From assembly GCF_900114475.1 (NCBI RefSeq), contig NZ_FOTE01000005.1, positions 248,001-312,000 of the forward strand: a stretch of DNA of 64,000 nucleotides. Direction: 5' to 3'. The notes beneath the pieces are model-generated. The model had not been told where the DNA came from, ran no database searches, and saw only the letters and a list, made by a program, of their open reading frames with translations. Below, piece after piece: positions 18,542 through 27,181 of the stretch (the stretch's first letter is position 1; every line of letters starts with the position of its first letter). The translations under genes and the position numbers were made by a program. This DNA comes from Paenibacillus sp. 1_12 (GTDB taxonomy: Bacteria > Bacillota > Bacilli > Paenibacillales > NBRC-103111).

Positions 18542-19618
18542 ATGAATACAAATGAGAAAATCCGCCTTGGCATTATTGGGGCGGGCAATATCGCTAACGT
18601 GCATATTACTATGTTCAAGCAGCTACCTGCTGAAGTGGATATTGTTGCCGTAACCGATTCCTATAATCCACTAGCACAAATGCGTGCTGCCGAGTACAAT
18701 ATTCCCAAATGCTATATGACCTCTGAAGAGCTAATTCATGATCCCGATATTGATGCTGTCGTCATTTGCGTTCCGAATCAATGGCACGCCCCGCTGGCTG
18801 TACAAGCCTTAAGAGCAGGTAAGCATGTGCTCTTAGAGAAGCCTATGGCCATTGATGTTCCTTCTGCCCGCGAAATCGTCAAAGCTCAACGTGAAACAGG
18901 GAAAGTACTCATGATCCCTCACCAAATGCGTTGGGAATGGCTTCCTCTTCAGGTAAAGGAACAAGTAGACAAAGGTGCACTTGGTCAAATCTATAATGCC
19001 AAGGTTGGCTGGCTCCGCCGCAAAGGCATTCCTGGCTGGGGCACTTGGTTTACCAAGCAAGAGGAATCCGGGGGCGGACCCCTCATTGATATTGGTGTGC
19101 ATATGCTCGATTTGGCTTTCTTTTTCATGGGAGATGTAAAGCCGGTGTCTGTATACGGTGCGACCTATGCCGAATTCGGTCCCAAAAAACGCGGAATTGG
19201 TAACTGGGGCACCCCTAACTGGAACGGCACTTTTAATGTAGAGGATCTGGCTACCGCTATGATCAAAATGGACAATGGAAGCACTTTGACCATTGATGTC
19301 AGCTGGGCAGCTCACATGGATACCGACAGCAAGCAATTCGTCCATTTGATGGGCTCTGATGGCGGCGCTTCGATACGTGGTACTGAAGGCAAGCTGCTAA
19401 CTGAGACGTTCGAGCGTGCAACCGAGGTAGAACTGATTACACCAGCGAACGACGAAGGCGGGCGCATTAGGCTCAGCCGCCATTTTATCGAATGTATCCG
19501 CGAAGGCAAGGAACCAACAACCTCGGCTATGAGTGGTTTTACCAATAATCTCATACTTGATGCGATTTATAGATCTTCACAAACAGGGCATGAGGTCATT
19601 CTTGACTGGTCGCTTTAA
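18542..19618 (+). CDS. Gfo/Idh/MocA-family oxidoreductase, tandem copy A
   Basis: This 358-residue NAD(P)-dependent dehydrogenase has the Rossmann loop GIIGAGNIANVH at residues 10-21, the family motif LEKPMAID near residue 98, and the catalytic-region DIGVHMLDLAFF near 183. It is followed by a paralogue of identical length that is identical at roughly three quarters to four fifths of positions by eye. A good ribosome site (GGAGG) precedes the ATG. Together with the isomerase downstream it resembles sets that oxidise a sugar, inositol or glycoside to a keto form; the exact substrate is not visible. Confidence 0.9.
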   Translation: MNTNEKIRLGIIGAGNIANVHITMFKQLPAEVDIVAVTDSYNPLAQMRAAEYNIPKCYMTSEELIHDPDIDAVVICVPNQWHAPLAVQALRAGKHVLLEKPMAIDVPSAREIVKAQRETGKVLMIPHQMRWEWLPLQVKEQVDKGALGQIYNAKVGWLRRKGIPGWGTWFTKQEESGGGPLIDIGVHMLDLAFFFMGDVKPVSVYGATYAEFGPKKRGIGNWGTPNWNGTFNVEDLATAMIKMDNGSTLTIDVSWAAHMDTDSKQFVHLMGSDGGASIRGTEGKLLTETFERATEVELITPANDEGGRIRLSRHFIECIREGKEPTTSAMSGFTNNLILDAIYRSSQTGHEVILDWSL

Positions 19619-19661
19619 CCTAGTATAATCACTTCTTCTGAAAAAATGGGATAACCTCCGT

Positions 19662-19675
19662 AAAAAATGAAATGT
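19662..19675 (+). promoter_or_regulatory. 14-base element shared with the oxidoreductase gene at 429-1715
   Basis: AAAAAATGAAATGT ends 75 bases before the ATG at 19750. The identical sequence, same orientation and same distance, precedes the oxidoreductase start at 1715. An inverted AAATGTAAGC also lies at 19694-19685. A common activator site is plausible. Confidence 0.4.
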
Positions 19676-19749
19676 TTTTTGCACGCTTACATTTTATGAT
19701 AAATGAAGCAAGTAAAATTCTATTTCATAGTTAAGCGGAGGCTATTACC

Positions 19750-20826
19750 ATGACCATTAATAACAAAATAAGGCTTGGCATTATCGGATCAGGCAATATT
19801 GGTAACGTTCACATGAATATCTTCAGTCAATTGATGGATGATGTTGAAATCGTTGCTTTAACTGATTTGAATTACCCTTTAGCGCAAAAGTGCGCTGCCA
19901 AACACGACATTCCAACCGTCTATAAGACCAATGACGAACTCATTCTAGACCCCAACATTGATGCCATTGTTATTGGTGTCCCTAATCAATGGCATGCCCC
20001 GCTTGCCGTACAGGCTCTGCATGCAGGTAAACATGTGTTATTGGAAAAACCGATGGCTATCAATGCTCAAGCTGCGCGGGAGATCGTCAAGGCACAGCGC
20101 GAAACCGGCAAGGTGCTGATGATTCCTCACCAAATGCGTTGGGACTGGCTGCCGCTGCAGGTGAAGCAGCAAATCGACAACGGCTCCATTGGCAGCATCT
20201 ACAATGCTAAAGTCGGTTGGTTCCGGCGTAAAGGTATTCCAGGCTGGGGTACTTGGTTTACCGATCACCAGCAATCCGGCGGCGGTCCGTTGATCGACAT
20301 CGGTGTGCATATGCTCGATTTGGCATTCTTTTTTCTTGGCGATGCCAAACCAGTGTCCGTATTTGGTTCAACGTATGCTGAATTTGGTCCAAAAAAACGG
20401 GGAATCGGTACTTGGGGAACTCCGGATTGGAACGGAAGCTACAATGTCGAGGATTTGGCAACAGCATTGATCAAGCTGGATAATGGCAGCACATTGTCCC
20501 TTGAAGTCAGCTGGGCAGTACATATGGATACGGACAGCAATCACTTCATTCATTTGATGGGCTCCGAAGGCGGCGCTTCAATCATTGGCAATAAAGGCAA
20601 GCTGCTTACCGAAACCTTTGAACGGGCTACCGAAGTAGATTTGGTCACTCCCGAAAAGGATGAAGGCGGACGTATACGTTTAAGTCGTCATTTTGTCGAG
20701 TGCATCCGTGAAGGCAAACAACCGGATACCTCGGTCATGACCGGCTTTACGAACAATTTGATTCTGGATGCGATCTACGAGTCTTCGCGGACAGGGCACG
20801 AAGTTATCTTGGATTGGAACATATAA
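19750..20826 (+). CDS. Gfo/Idh/MocA-family oxidoreductase, tandem copy B
   Basis: This 358-residue paralogue of the preceding gene has GIIGSGNIGNVH, LEKPMAIN and DIGVHMLDLAFF in the same positions and no length differences, so the pair arose by tandem duplication. Differences concentrate in the first 60 residues and in short surface stretches, while the active-site regions are conserved, suggesting both are functional. The 131-base gap between the copies contains the shared 14-base element, so copy B may have its own promoter. The ATG at 19750 is preceded by GCGGAGG. Confidence 0.9.
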   Translation: MTINNKIRLGIIGSGNIGNVHMNIFSQLMDDVEIVALTDLNYPLAQKCAAKHDIPTVYKTNDELILDPNIDAIVIGVPNQWHAPLAVQALHAGKHVLLEKPMAINAQAAREIVKAQRETGKVLMIPHQMRWDWLPLQVKQQIDNGSIGSIYNAKVGWFRRKGIPGWGTWFTDHQQSGGGPLIDIGVHMLDLAFFFLGDAKPVSVFGSTYAEFGPKKRGIGTWGTPDWNGSYNVEDLATALIKLDNGSTLSLEVSWAVHMDTDSNHFIHLMGSEGGASIIGNKGKLLTETFERATEVDLVTPEKDEGGRIRLSRHFVECIREGKQPDTSVMTGFTNNLILDAIYESSRTGHEVILDWNI

Positions 20827-20848
20827 AACGAAGAAGGAGGAAATCAGC

Positions 20849-21697
20849 ATGTTAAAAGCACTTACACGAGCTGGTATCGGCGCTGTAGGGAGTATTCAGG
20901 ACTTTGTGCGCGCCGCGGCAGCGCATGGATTTGAAGCGATTACAGCTGGTGGCACTGAACTGGAGGAATGGATAGCTCTAGATGGCGCCGAAGCTGTGAA
21001 CAGCTTTCTTCGCGAGCAGTGCATTCAGATCGGCAGCATCGGGCTGTCCGTGCAGTGGCGCAACAGTGAAGATGAATTCCGCAGTGGACTTACCCGTCTG
21101 GCCAAGGATGCCGAGGCTGCGGCTGCGGTGGGCTGCACAACCTGCACTACCTACGTTTTGCCGTCCACAGATCACAATGCGGCACATTTCATGGCACTCG
21201 CGACCCGTCGTTTACGCACCTGCGCACAAATTCTGGCACCTTACGGAATCAGTTTCGGACTCGAATTCGTAGGTCCACACCATTTGCGCACTCGTTGGGC
21301 CAATCCTTTTATCTGGGGCTTGCAGGAAACTCTCGATTGGATTGATGCTATCGGTGAACGCAATGTAGGTCTGTTGTTCGACAGCTACCACTGGTATACG
21401 AACGGGCTGAGTGTTGACGATATCCTGCGGCTAAATGCCAGTCAAATCGTATTGGCACACATCAATGATGCACCTGATGTTCCCTTGGCCGAAGTATTGG
21501 ACAACGAACGCCTCTATCCAGGAGAAGGGGTCATCGATTTGGCTGGTTTCTTAAGTGGACTCAAGCAAATCGGATACACCGGATTGGTAGCACAAGAAAT
21601 ATTGACGCCACAGCCTTCCACAGAACCAAGCTCCGTGCTGTTGAAGCGTTCCCAAGAAGCATTCAACAAAGTATATACAGCGGCTGGCTTACAATAG
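20849..21697 (+). CDS. TIM-barrel sugar isomerase/epimerase (AP-endonuclease-2 family)
   Basis: This 282-residue xylose-isomerase-like TIM barrel shows YGISFGLEFVGPHHLR with a metal-site Glu, LLFDSYHWY (Asp, His), VLAHINDAPD and GLVAQEIL, spaced as in sugar-phosphate isomerase/epimerase proteins. The ATG at 20849 follows a perfect AAGGAGG and lies 22 bases after copy B of the oxidoreductase, so it is in the same transcript. In known pathways such a barrel isomerises, epimerises or eliminates from the keto sugar made by the dehydrogenase; this role is inferred. Confidence 0.87.
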   Translation: MLKALTRAGIGAVGSIQDFVRAAAAHGFEAITAGGTELEEWIALDGAEAVNSFLREQCIQIGSIGLSVQWRNSEDEFRSGLTRLAKDAEAAAAVGCTTCTTYVLPSTDHNAAHFMALATRRLRTCAQILAPYGISFGLEFVGPHHLRTRWANPFIWGLQETLDWIDAIGERNVGLLFDSYHWYTNGLSVDDILRLNASQIVLAHINDAPDVPLAEVLDNERLYPGEGVIDLAGFLSGLKQIGYTGLVAQEILTPQPSTEPSSVLLKRSQEAFNKVYTAAGLQ

Positions 21698-21737
21698 TCT
21701 GACAGATTTCCGGTAATGCAAATGAAAGATACAGATC

Positions 21738-21766
21738 AGAAGAGACTCACACGATGAGTCTCTTCT
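21738..21766 (+). terminator. Rho-independent terminator of the oxidoreductase-isomerase unit
   Basis: A perfect 12-base stem AGAAGAGACTCA/TGAGTCTCTTCT with a five-base loop is followed by TTGTGTTCTT. Confidence 0.85.
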
Positions 21767-21869
21767 TTGTGTTCTTACGGATTCAGCTTGAACCATTCTT
21801 TCATTTTTCAATACTTATCAATCATAAAACCTCGAATCATTATAACTGCAAAGCCGATGCAATTACATT

Positions 21870-22910
21870 CTAAACACCCATTGCTTTAAATTTACCAAGT
21901 AAATCCTGCCTTAGAGATTTCTTCTCGTGGCCATCCAAAAAAGCGGAATCTACTCCGTTCATTACCAGCGCGGAAAGCTCGGACAGAGTAAAACCAAAAC
22001 GCTCGTGCAGAACCCGATATTCCTTCGTAATATTCGTTCCGGATACGATCGGATTATCTGTATTGACGGTTATTTTAATCCCGCGATCAAAGTAATCACG
22101 AATCGGATAAGCTTCCCAGCTTGCGACAGCTTTCGTTTGAATATTACTAACTGGGCACATTTCCAAAGGAATCTGCTCTTGAATGATCATCTCCAGAATT
22201 GAGGCATTCTCTCTCAGCCTGACACCATGACCGATTCGGCAAGCTCCAAGATTCGTCACGGCCTCTTTAATATTATCAGCCCCTGCCGCTTCTCCAGCAT
22301 GGATCGTGACGGGAATCCCAAGTTTGTGCGATAACGTGAACACCTCCCGAAACAGCTCGGGACCATATGAGGCTTCATCTCCGGCCAAATCGACAGCTGC
22401 CAAGCCTTTCCCTATATACGCAGCCGCAGCTTCGATCACTTCCATGTTATTTTTATTTGAATGATTCCTCATACAAATCACAATAACTTTCGCTTTAATG
22501 TGAAATTTCTGCTCACCACGCTTAAGTCCTTCAATAACATAATGAATCGCTGCTTCCACAGATAATCCGTTGTTCCGATGGAGTTGAGGAGCGAATCGCA
22601 CCTCAATATAAGCACAATTATGAAAGGCAGCTTGCTCAACAATTTCAAAAGCTACGCGTTCCAATGCTGCCCCCGTTTGCAAAAATCGGGTTGTAAAATC
22701 AAATTTACTCAGATACTCAGCCAGACTGCTGCAGTTCTCATCAACCTGCATATAAGGAAGCAGCTTCTGTGTGTCATATACGGGCAAAGAAATCCCTTGC
22801 TCCTCAGCAAGCTCGAGAATAGTTGCAGGATTCACGCACCCATCTAGATGCAGATGAAGATCAACCTTTGGCAATTGCTGCACGGCATCGTCAATCATAT
22901 CTCTTTCCAA
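21870..22910 (-). CDS. add: Adenosine deaminase
   Basis: This 346-residue zinc hydrolase converts adenosine (or deoxyadenosine) to inosine in purine salvage. Metal and catalytic motifs are in order: DLHLHLDG (about residue 18), IEVRFAPQLH, TIHAGEAAG (catalytic HAGE), GHGVRL and TVNTDNP (metal Asp). The start is ambiguous. The TTG at 22910 sits eight bases after AAGGAG and is preferred; a GTG at 22919 overlaps that site and an ATG at 22898 is possible. It is a single gene with an unusually AT-rich, dyad-rich upstream region. Confidence 0.93.
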   Translation of the reverse strand: MERDMIDDAVQQLPKVDLHLHLDGCVNPATILELAEEQGISLPVYDTQKLLPYMQVDENCSSLAEYLSKFDFTTRFLQTGAALERVAFEIVEQAAFHNCAYIEVRFAPQLHRNNGLSVEAAIHYVIEGLKRGEQKFHIKAKVIVICMRNHSNKNNMEVIEAAAAYIGKGLAAVDLAGDEASYGPELFREVFTLSHKLGIPVTIHAGEAAGADNIKEAVTNLGACRIGHGVRLRENASILEMIIQEQIPLEMCPVSNIQTKAVASWEAYPIRDYFDRGIKITVNTDNPIVSGTNITKEYRVLHERFGFTLSELSALVMNGVDSAFLDGHEKKSLRQDLLGKFKAMGV

Positions 22911-23156
22911 GTTGATCACTCCTTGTTCACGAATATAAATAATTTAACTAACTATAATCAAATGTGATGTATGTGTCAATATATTTTACATCATATTCAA
23001 AAAGTAAGTTTTGATGTTACTTTATTATTAATAAAGTAAATTTTGGTCAAAATATATTCCTTTATGTTACATAAATGTTATAAATTATTGTATCTTTATG
23101 AAGAACAAGCTCCTTAAGAATTTGAACACTTTATCAAAGATAAGCTAGCTTGCACT
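22911..23156. other. AT-rich intergenic region with three inverted repeats upstream of add
   Basis: There is no gene here. Visible dyads are TGATGTA (22965-22971) with TACATCA (22987-22993); a 10-3-10 perfect dyad TTACTTTATT/AATAAAGTAA (23017-23039); and TTTATG-TTA-CATAAA (23061-23075). No purine riboswitch core was recognised. They may be operators or simply AT-rich structure. Confidence 0.5.
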
Positions 23157-23180
23157 AAAAAAGACCCCTTGCGAGGTCTC
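23157..23180 (-). terminator. Rho-independent terminator of the VOC gene
   Basis: Read leftwards, AGACC...GGTCT closes a short hairpin followed by TTTTTT. It lies about 50 bases after the stop at 23228. Confidence 0.8.
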
Positions 23181-23227
23181 TGAAGAGCTTGTTGTTCAAT
23201 TGCAAATCAACTATTTCAGTTCGATTC

Positions 23228-23626
23228 TCAAGAAGGCTCAGTAACGATTTGCCAGAACACACCATAAGGATCTTGAAGCCGACCAAACATGGATCCCCAA
23301 AACATCTTTTCGAATGGCATGATCACACTGCCACCTTGCGACAAACCCTCAAATACTTGGCGCGCTTCCTGTTCTGTTTTGTATTCCAATCCGAGATCGA
23401 GTCCACCCCCGCGCTTGACGGGTTCGGAAACCGAATCTGCCATAAACAACACAAGGTCTGAAGTTTGCAGTACAAGGTGCATGACCTTGTCTTTCATTTC
23501 ATCACTTACATTAGGGATCTCCGCAAAAGTCTGGACACCTACAATTTTTCCACCCAATGCTTTGGCATAAAATGCTGCTTGCTCTCTTGCATTTTCACAA
23601 TAAATGTACGGGTACAGCTTGGCCAT
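23228..23626 (-). CDS. VOC-superfamily protein, PhnB-like
   Basis: This 132-residue protein has two beta-alpha-beta-beta-beta modules of the vicinal-oxygen-chelate fold. PYIYCENAREQAAFYAKALGG starts the first, VLFMADS lies at its end, and MFGRLQDPYGVFWQIV closes the second, as in PhnB/3-demethylubiquinone-like proteins. The ATG follows AAGGAGTG. It stands alone with its own terminator. Members bind or modify small molecules, but function varies widely and cannot be fixed here. Confidence 0.85.
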   Translation of the reverse strand: MAKLYPYIYCENAREQAAFYAKALGGKIVGVQTFAEIPNVSDEMKDKVMHLVLQTSDLVLFMADSVSEPVKRGGGLDLGLEYKTEQEARQVFEGLSQGGSVIMPFEKMFWGSMFGRLQDPYGVFWQIVTEPS

Positions 23627-23875
23627 TCACGAACCACTCCTTCACGTTTTTGAGAATATGACTATCTAGCTTATGTGTTGCAAATTTTGTACTTTGATAC
23701 ATGAATGGGATGTCCCATAGCATTGTTCCACTGTACGAAATAATACCACTGAATAGTCGCAATATCCAGTGAGCAACATTTCATAATCTTGAGAATCCAG
23801 GGTTGAAAAATGTAAGCAGTACATTCATAAATTCTCAATGGAAAGGGATTAATTGATTAGGACGTGTATGTACAC

Positions 23876-23962
23876 CTAAGCAAGCCCAACGATAATCGAA
23901 GCAAGCGTTAATAAAGAAACGGCTTCCCTGATTTCGGAAAACCGTTCATCTTTAAGAGGCAT
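23876..23962 (-). CDS. Possible 28-residue peptide downstream of the siderophore permease
   Basis: An ATG five bases after the permease stop opens a frame of 28 codons: a charged start (MPLKDERFSEIRE) and a hydrophobic end (AVSLLTLASIIVGLA). The ribosome site is weak (AAGAAG), though coupling to the upstream stop could help. I recognise no family. The rest of the 340-base gap down to 23627 shows no gene. This may be chance. Confidence 0.2.
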   Translation of the reverse strand: MPLKDERFSEIREAVSLLTLASIIVGLA

Positions 23963-23967
23963 GAAAG

Positions 23968-24990
23968 TTACTTCTTCGTCAGCAGATACAGAAAATAAGG
24001 TGCACCTACAGCAGCGGTAACAATACCAACAGGAATATCTATGGGTTGAGCAATGATCCGCCCAATCGTATCCGAAATCAGGACTAGAATAGATCCAATT
24101 ATCGCCGCTGAAGGCAGTAGCACTTTGTAATTTCTGCCAATTGTTAATTTGGCCAAATGGGGTGCGATTAATCCCACGAAGCCAATACTTCCAGCAACAG
24201 CTACACAAGAACCCGCCAACCCTACTGCAGTCGCCATCAAGATGGCTCTTTCCTTTTGCACAGACAGTCCTACCCCTGCCGCTATTTCCTCGCCCATATA
24301 CAATAGATTAATCCGGTGAGCCTTATAGATTGCAAAAGGTAGCAGTACGACCAACCAGATTAACACCGCGAGCACATATTTCCAATTCGTCCCCCAGATG
24401 CTGCCTGACAACCATATTTTCACAAAATCATAGTTGTAGGCATTCATTCGATACGTAAGAAATAACATAGCTGCACTAATTCCGGCTCCCGTAGCAATTC
24501 CCACAAGCAGTAGACGCATCGGGATAATCTTACCATCCTTGTAAGCCAAAGCAAAAACAAATAGTGCCGCCGCCGCTGCACCAATAAAGGCCATCATCGG
24601 AAGCATGTATACCGGTGCCAATTGGATTTTTCCATAAAAATAGGCAATGTACACCACTACGCCTAAACCTGCTCCTGCGTTAATACCAAGTATGCCTGGA
24701 TCAGCCAACCCGTTTTGCGAAATGCCCTGCATGATGGCGCCAGATACAGCAAAACCAGCTCCTACCAGCATCGCTATCACAATCCGTGGCAGCCGAATAT
24801 CGAACATAACAATAGAGGATTCCATCGTACCATAACCCGCTAATGTCCGAATAACCTCTAGCGGAGCGACTCTAATTAAACCTGAATTCAAGCTGATCAG
24901 AAACGCTGCAAACAGCAGTATGAACAACAACATAAATTTGCCAATCAGCTTCGGTGAACTCGTGCGATTTCTTAACATTGGGTTGATCAT
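23968..24990 (-). CDS. FecCD-family iron-siderophore ABC permease (second subunit)
   Basis: This 340-residue integral membrane protein has about nine to ten hydrophobic segments. FecCD hallmarks are LPRIVIAMLVGAGFAVSGAIMQ near the start, NGLADPGILGINAGAGLG, and GSIGFVGLIAPHLAK near the end, the loop that contacts the ATPase. Its ATG overlaps the stop of the preceding permease by four bases. It forms the membrane channel with that subunit for an iron-siderophore complex. No ATPase gene follows, so a housekeeping FhuC/YusV-like ATPase elsewhere is presumably shared. Confidence 0.93.
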   Translation of the reverse strand: MINPMLRNRTSSPKLIGKFMLLFILLFAAFLISLNSGLIRVAPLEVIRTLAGYGTMESSIVMFDIRLPRIVIAMLVGAGFAVSGAIMQGISQNGLADPGILGINAGAGLGVVVYIAYFYGKIQLAPVYMLPMMAFIGAAAAALFVFALAYKDGKIIPMRLLLVGIATGAGISAAMLFLTYRMNAYNYDFVKIWLSGSIWGTNWKYVLAVLIWLVVLLPFAIYKAHRINLLYMGEEIAAGVGLSVQKERAILMATAVGLAGSCVAVAGSIGFVGLIAPHLAKLTIGRNYKVLLPSAAIIGSILVLISDTIGRIIAQPIDIPVGIVTAAVGAPYFLYLLTKK

Positions 24991-26069
24991 AAGCTGCCCC
25001 TCCCTCCCCTTCTTGCCAAATAAAGAAAGAAAGGAACCCCCAACAATGCTGTCAGGATTCCGACCGGCGTCTCCAAAGGAGGATTAACCCAGCGCGAAAC
25101 CGTATCCGCCATCAATAAAAACCAGCCTCCAAACATACCCGAGCACGGAATCACCCAACGATAATCAACACCGATAAGAAAACGTGTCACGTGCGGAATA
25201 ATCAAACCGATAAACCCAATCGGCCCCGCTACAGCCACCGCTGCTCCTGTAAGCGCAAACACCGTAAGCGCACCCAAGAACTTGACCCACTTCACTCTCT
25301 GACCCAGTCCGGTCGCGACTTCTTCCCCCAGGCTTAACATCGTGATATTTCTAGATATCATTAAGGACAAGACCAGACCGACCACTGCCCAAGGAATAAT
25401 CGTCCATACATGCATCCACTTCACACCCGCTATACCGGCAGCGTACCAATACATCACCTCTTGAGCAATACCAAAGTAAATTTGGATACCTTCCGATAAA
25501 GCAGCCAGCAATGCACTAACCGCCGCCCCTGCCAGAGCAAGCTTCACATGTGAAACATGCTCAGAACCCTTGAATGCGGCCAGCATTCCCACCCCGTACA
25601 CTGTCATGGCTCCAAAAGCTGCTCCAAGCATGGAGATCACGATCATCAATTGATAGGACAAATGCGGCAGGAACGCAAAACCAAGCACAAGACCAAAGCG
25701 TGCCCCAGCCGACACCCCTAATAAGCTCGGACTGGCAAGTGGGTTCCGTGTCATCCCTTGCATGATTGCTCCGGACACAGCAAAACAGCCACCGACAATA
25801 ATTGCCGTGACGGCTCTTGGCAGACGCACAGATAGTACTGTATAGTGCTGTACCTGATTTTCATCATAATGCAGTATGGCCTCCCATACCGTAGACAATT
25901 GTATATTCGCTGCCCCCGTCGTTATGAACAGCAGCACGCCAATGATCATCCCGACGCTTAACAGCAAAATAAGAAAAGAAGGGCTTAGCCTTCTTTTCTT
26001 AGCTTGATTCTGTGAAGCCGATGGATCAGAGTAAGTCCGAGATGCATGGATTCGAGTGTCACGACTCAT
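24987..26069 (-). CDS. FecCD-family iron-siderophore ABC permease (first subunit)
   Basis: This 360-residue polytopic membrane protein has a charged cytoplasmic N-terminus of about 28 residues. It carries the same FecCD landmarks: LPRAVTAIIVGGCFAVSGAI, NPLASPSLLGVSAGA and GPIGFIGLIIPHVTR. It overlaps the binding-protein gene by four bases (ATGA) and the second permease by four bases, indicating tight translational coupling. Ancient divergence from the second permease is typical of heterodimeric siderophore channels. Confidence 0.93.
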   Translation of the reverse strand: MSRDTRIHASRTYSDPSASQNQAKKRRLSPSFLILLLSVGMIIGVLLFITTGAANIQLSTVWEAILHYDENQVQHYTVLSVRLPRAVTAIIVGGCFAVSGAIMQGMTRNPLASPSLLGVSAGARFGLVLGFAFLPHLSYQLMIVISMLGAAFGAMTVYGVGMLAAFKGSEHVSHVKLALAGAAVSALLAALSEGIQIYFGIAQEVMYWYAAGIAGVKWMHVWTIIPWAVVGLVLSLMISRNITMLSLGEEVATGLGQRVKWVKFLGALTVFALTGAAVAVAGPIGFIGLIIPHVTRFLIGVDYRWVIPCSGMFGGWFLLMADTVSRWVNPPLETPVGILTALLGVPFFLYLARRGGRGSL

Positions 26070-27091
26070 CCGCCCAATAGCTCCTTATTAATCTCATCCA
26101 CAAATATGTTATACATAATCAAACCGAAGCCTGTTTTGGTACCACGAATGGGCTTCATGTACATATGCTTATTTTGCACGGCTTTAAGGTTTTTCCATAA
26201 CGGTGTGGCAATCGCCTCATTCATTTTGGCCACATAGTCCGGTACATTTGTGTCTAACAAGAAAATATGATCGGGATTGATTTCCGGCAGCTTTTCAAGA
26301 GCAATTTTAATTTCGCCATCTTCTTCAGGCAATCCGGCAGGGTATTTCAGGCCAAGCTGCGTGTAGGCAATTTTGCCAAGCGGACTCTTGTTCCCCATTA
26401 CACGAGTGTCTTTGTCCGTTACCTTCACAAATAGAACCGTTTCATTTCCCAATTTCGGAACCAATTTCTCTTTTAAAGCTTTTGTTTTATTATCAAACTC
26501 TTGCAGCTTGGTTTTGGCTAACGCTGTTTTGCCAACTGCCTCCCCTACGCTCAAAAAGACTTTATTCCAATCCTCTTCCATATCCTTGGTCGCGTATACG
26601 AGTGTCGGTGCAATCTTGGATAACGCCGGATAAGACTTAGAATGATTCTTTTCTTCTCCGAAAATCAGATCAGGTTTTAACTGCAGTACCTTTTCCAAAT
26701 TGGGTGCGGACGATTGACCTACAGATTCCGTTCCCTTCAGTAAAGGTATGCTATAAGGCTCAAAGTCACCAGCTTCTCTCACGACTGAACCCACAGAGGT
26801 AATCCCAAGAGCTAGTAAATGATCGGCAAAATGCGGGGTTAGTGCGACAACACGTTCAACACGCTCTGGAACCTCGGTTTGACCCATAACATGAGTAATC
26901 GTTGTCTTTTTCTTCTCAGCGGGTGCTGCTGCAGGAGTTGCAGCTGGTGTTGTGGCAGCCGCTGTTTCAGCTGGCTTTGCAGATGGCTTAGCAGCTTCCT
27001 TCATCGTGTTTTCGTTCGATCCGCAAGCACTTAATAAAATCGATAATAAAAATGTAAGAACGATAGCAAAGGAAATTCTTGTTTTCATCAT
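26066..27091 (-). CDS. Iron-siderophore ABC substrate-binding lipoprotein
   Basis: This 341-residue lipoprotein captures ferric siderophore outside the cell. The signal peptide ends in the lipobox LLSAC; a low-complexity Ala/Pro/Lys linker (about residues 30-60) follows. The type III binding-protein fold starts at RVVALTPHFADHLLALG and includes LQLKPDLIFGE. The ATG pair at 27091 follows AAGGGG. It is the first gene of the importer operon and is controlled by a perfect Fur box and a strong promoter just upstream. The ligand cannot be inferred. Confidence 0.92.
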   Translation of the reverse strand: MMKTRISFAIVLTFLLSILLSACGSNENTMKEAAKPSAKPAETAAATTPAATPAAAPAEKKKTTITHVMGQTEVPERVERVVALTPHFADHLLALGITSVGSVVREAGDFEPYSIPLLKGTESVGQSSAPNLEKVLQLKPDLIFGEEKNHSKSYPALSKIAPTLVYATKDMEEDWNKVFLSVGEAVGKTALAKTKLQEFDNKTKALKEKLVPKLGNETVLFVKVTDKDTRVMGNKSPLGKIAYTQLGLKYPAGLPEEDGEIKIALEKLPEINPDHIFLLDTNVPDYVAKMNEAIATPLWKNLKAVQNKHMYMKPIRGTKTGFGLIMYNIFVDEINKELLGG

Positions 27092-27118
27092 TTCGACTAT
27101 ACCCCTTATAATATGTAT

Positions 27119-27133
27119 TGATAATGATTATCA
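27119..27133. promoter_or_regulatory. Perfect Fur box of the siderophore importer
   Basis: TGATAATGATTATCA matches the 7-1-7 Fur consensus at every defined position. It lies between the -10 element and the start codon at 27091, so Fur-Fe would repress. Confidence 0.92.
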
Positions 27134-27141
27134 TTAGCACA

Positions 27142-27171
27142 AGTATAGTTTACAAATTCTTAACATGTCAA
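27142..27171 (-). promoter_or_regulatory. Sigma-A promoter of the siderophore importer
   Basis: On the minus strand, TTGACA (27171-27166), 18 bases, TATACT (27147-27142), with the Fur box immediately downstream. Confidence 0.8.
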
Positions 27172-27181
27172 TAGCCAAATT

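Noticed and set aside
18833-19345. 170-codon open frame on the minus strand
   Set aside because: Antisense to oxidoreductase copy A. A similar antisense frame appears in copy B only because the sense genes are paralogous.
19679-19692. cre-like sequence on the minus strand (TGTAAGCGTGCAAA)
   Set aside because: Two mismatches at defined consensus positions; not convincing beside the perfect cre at 41561.
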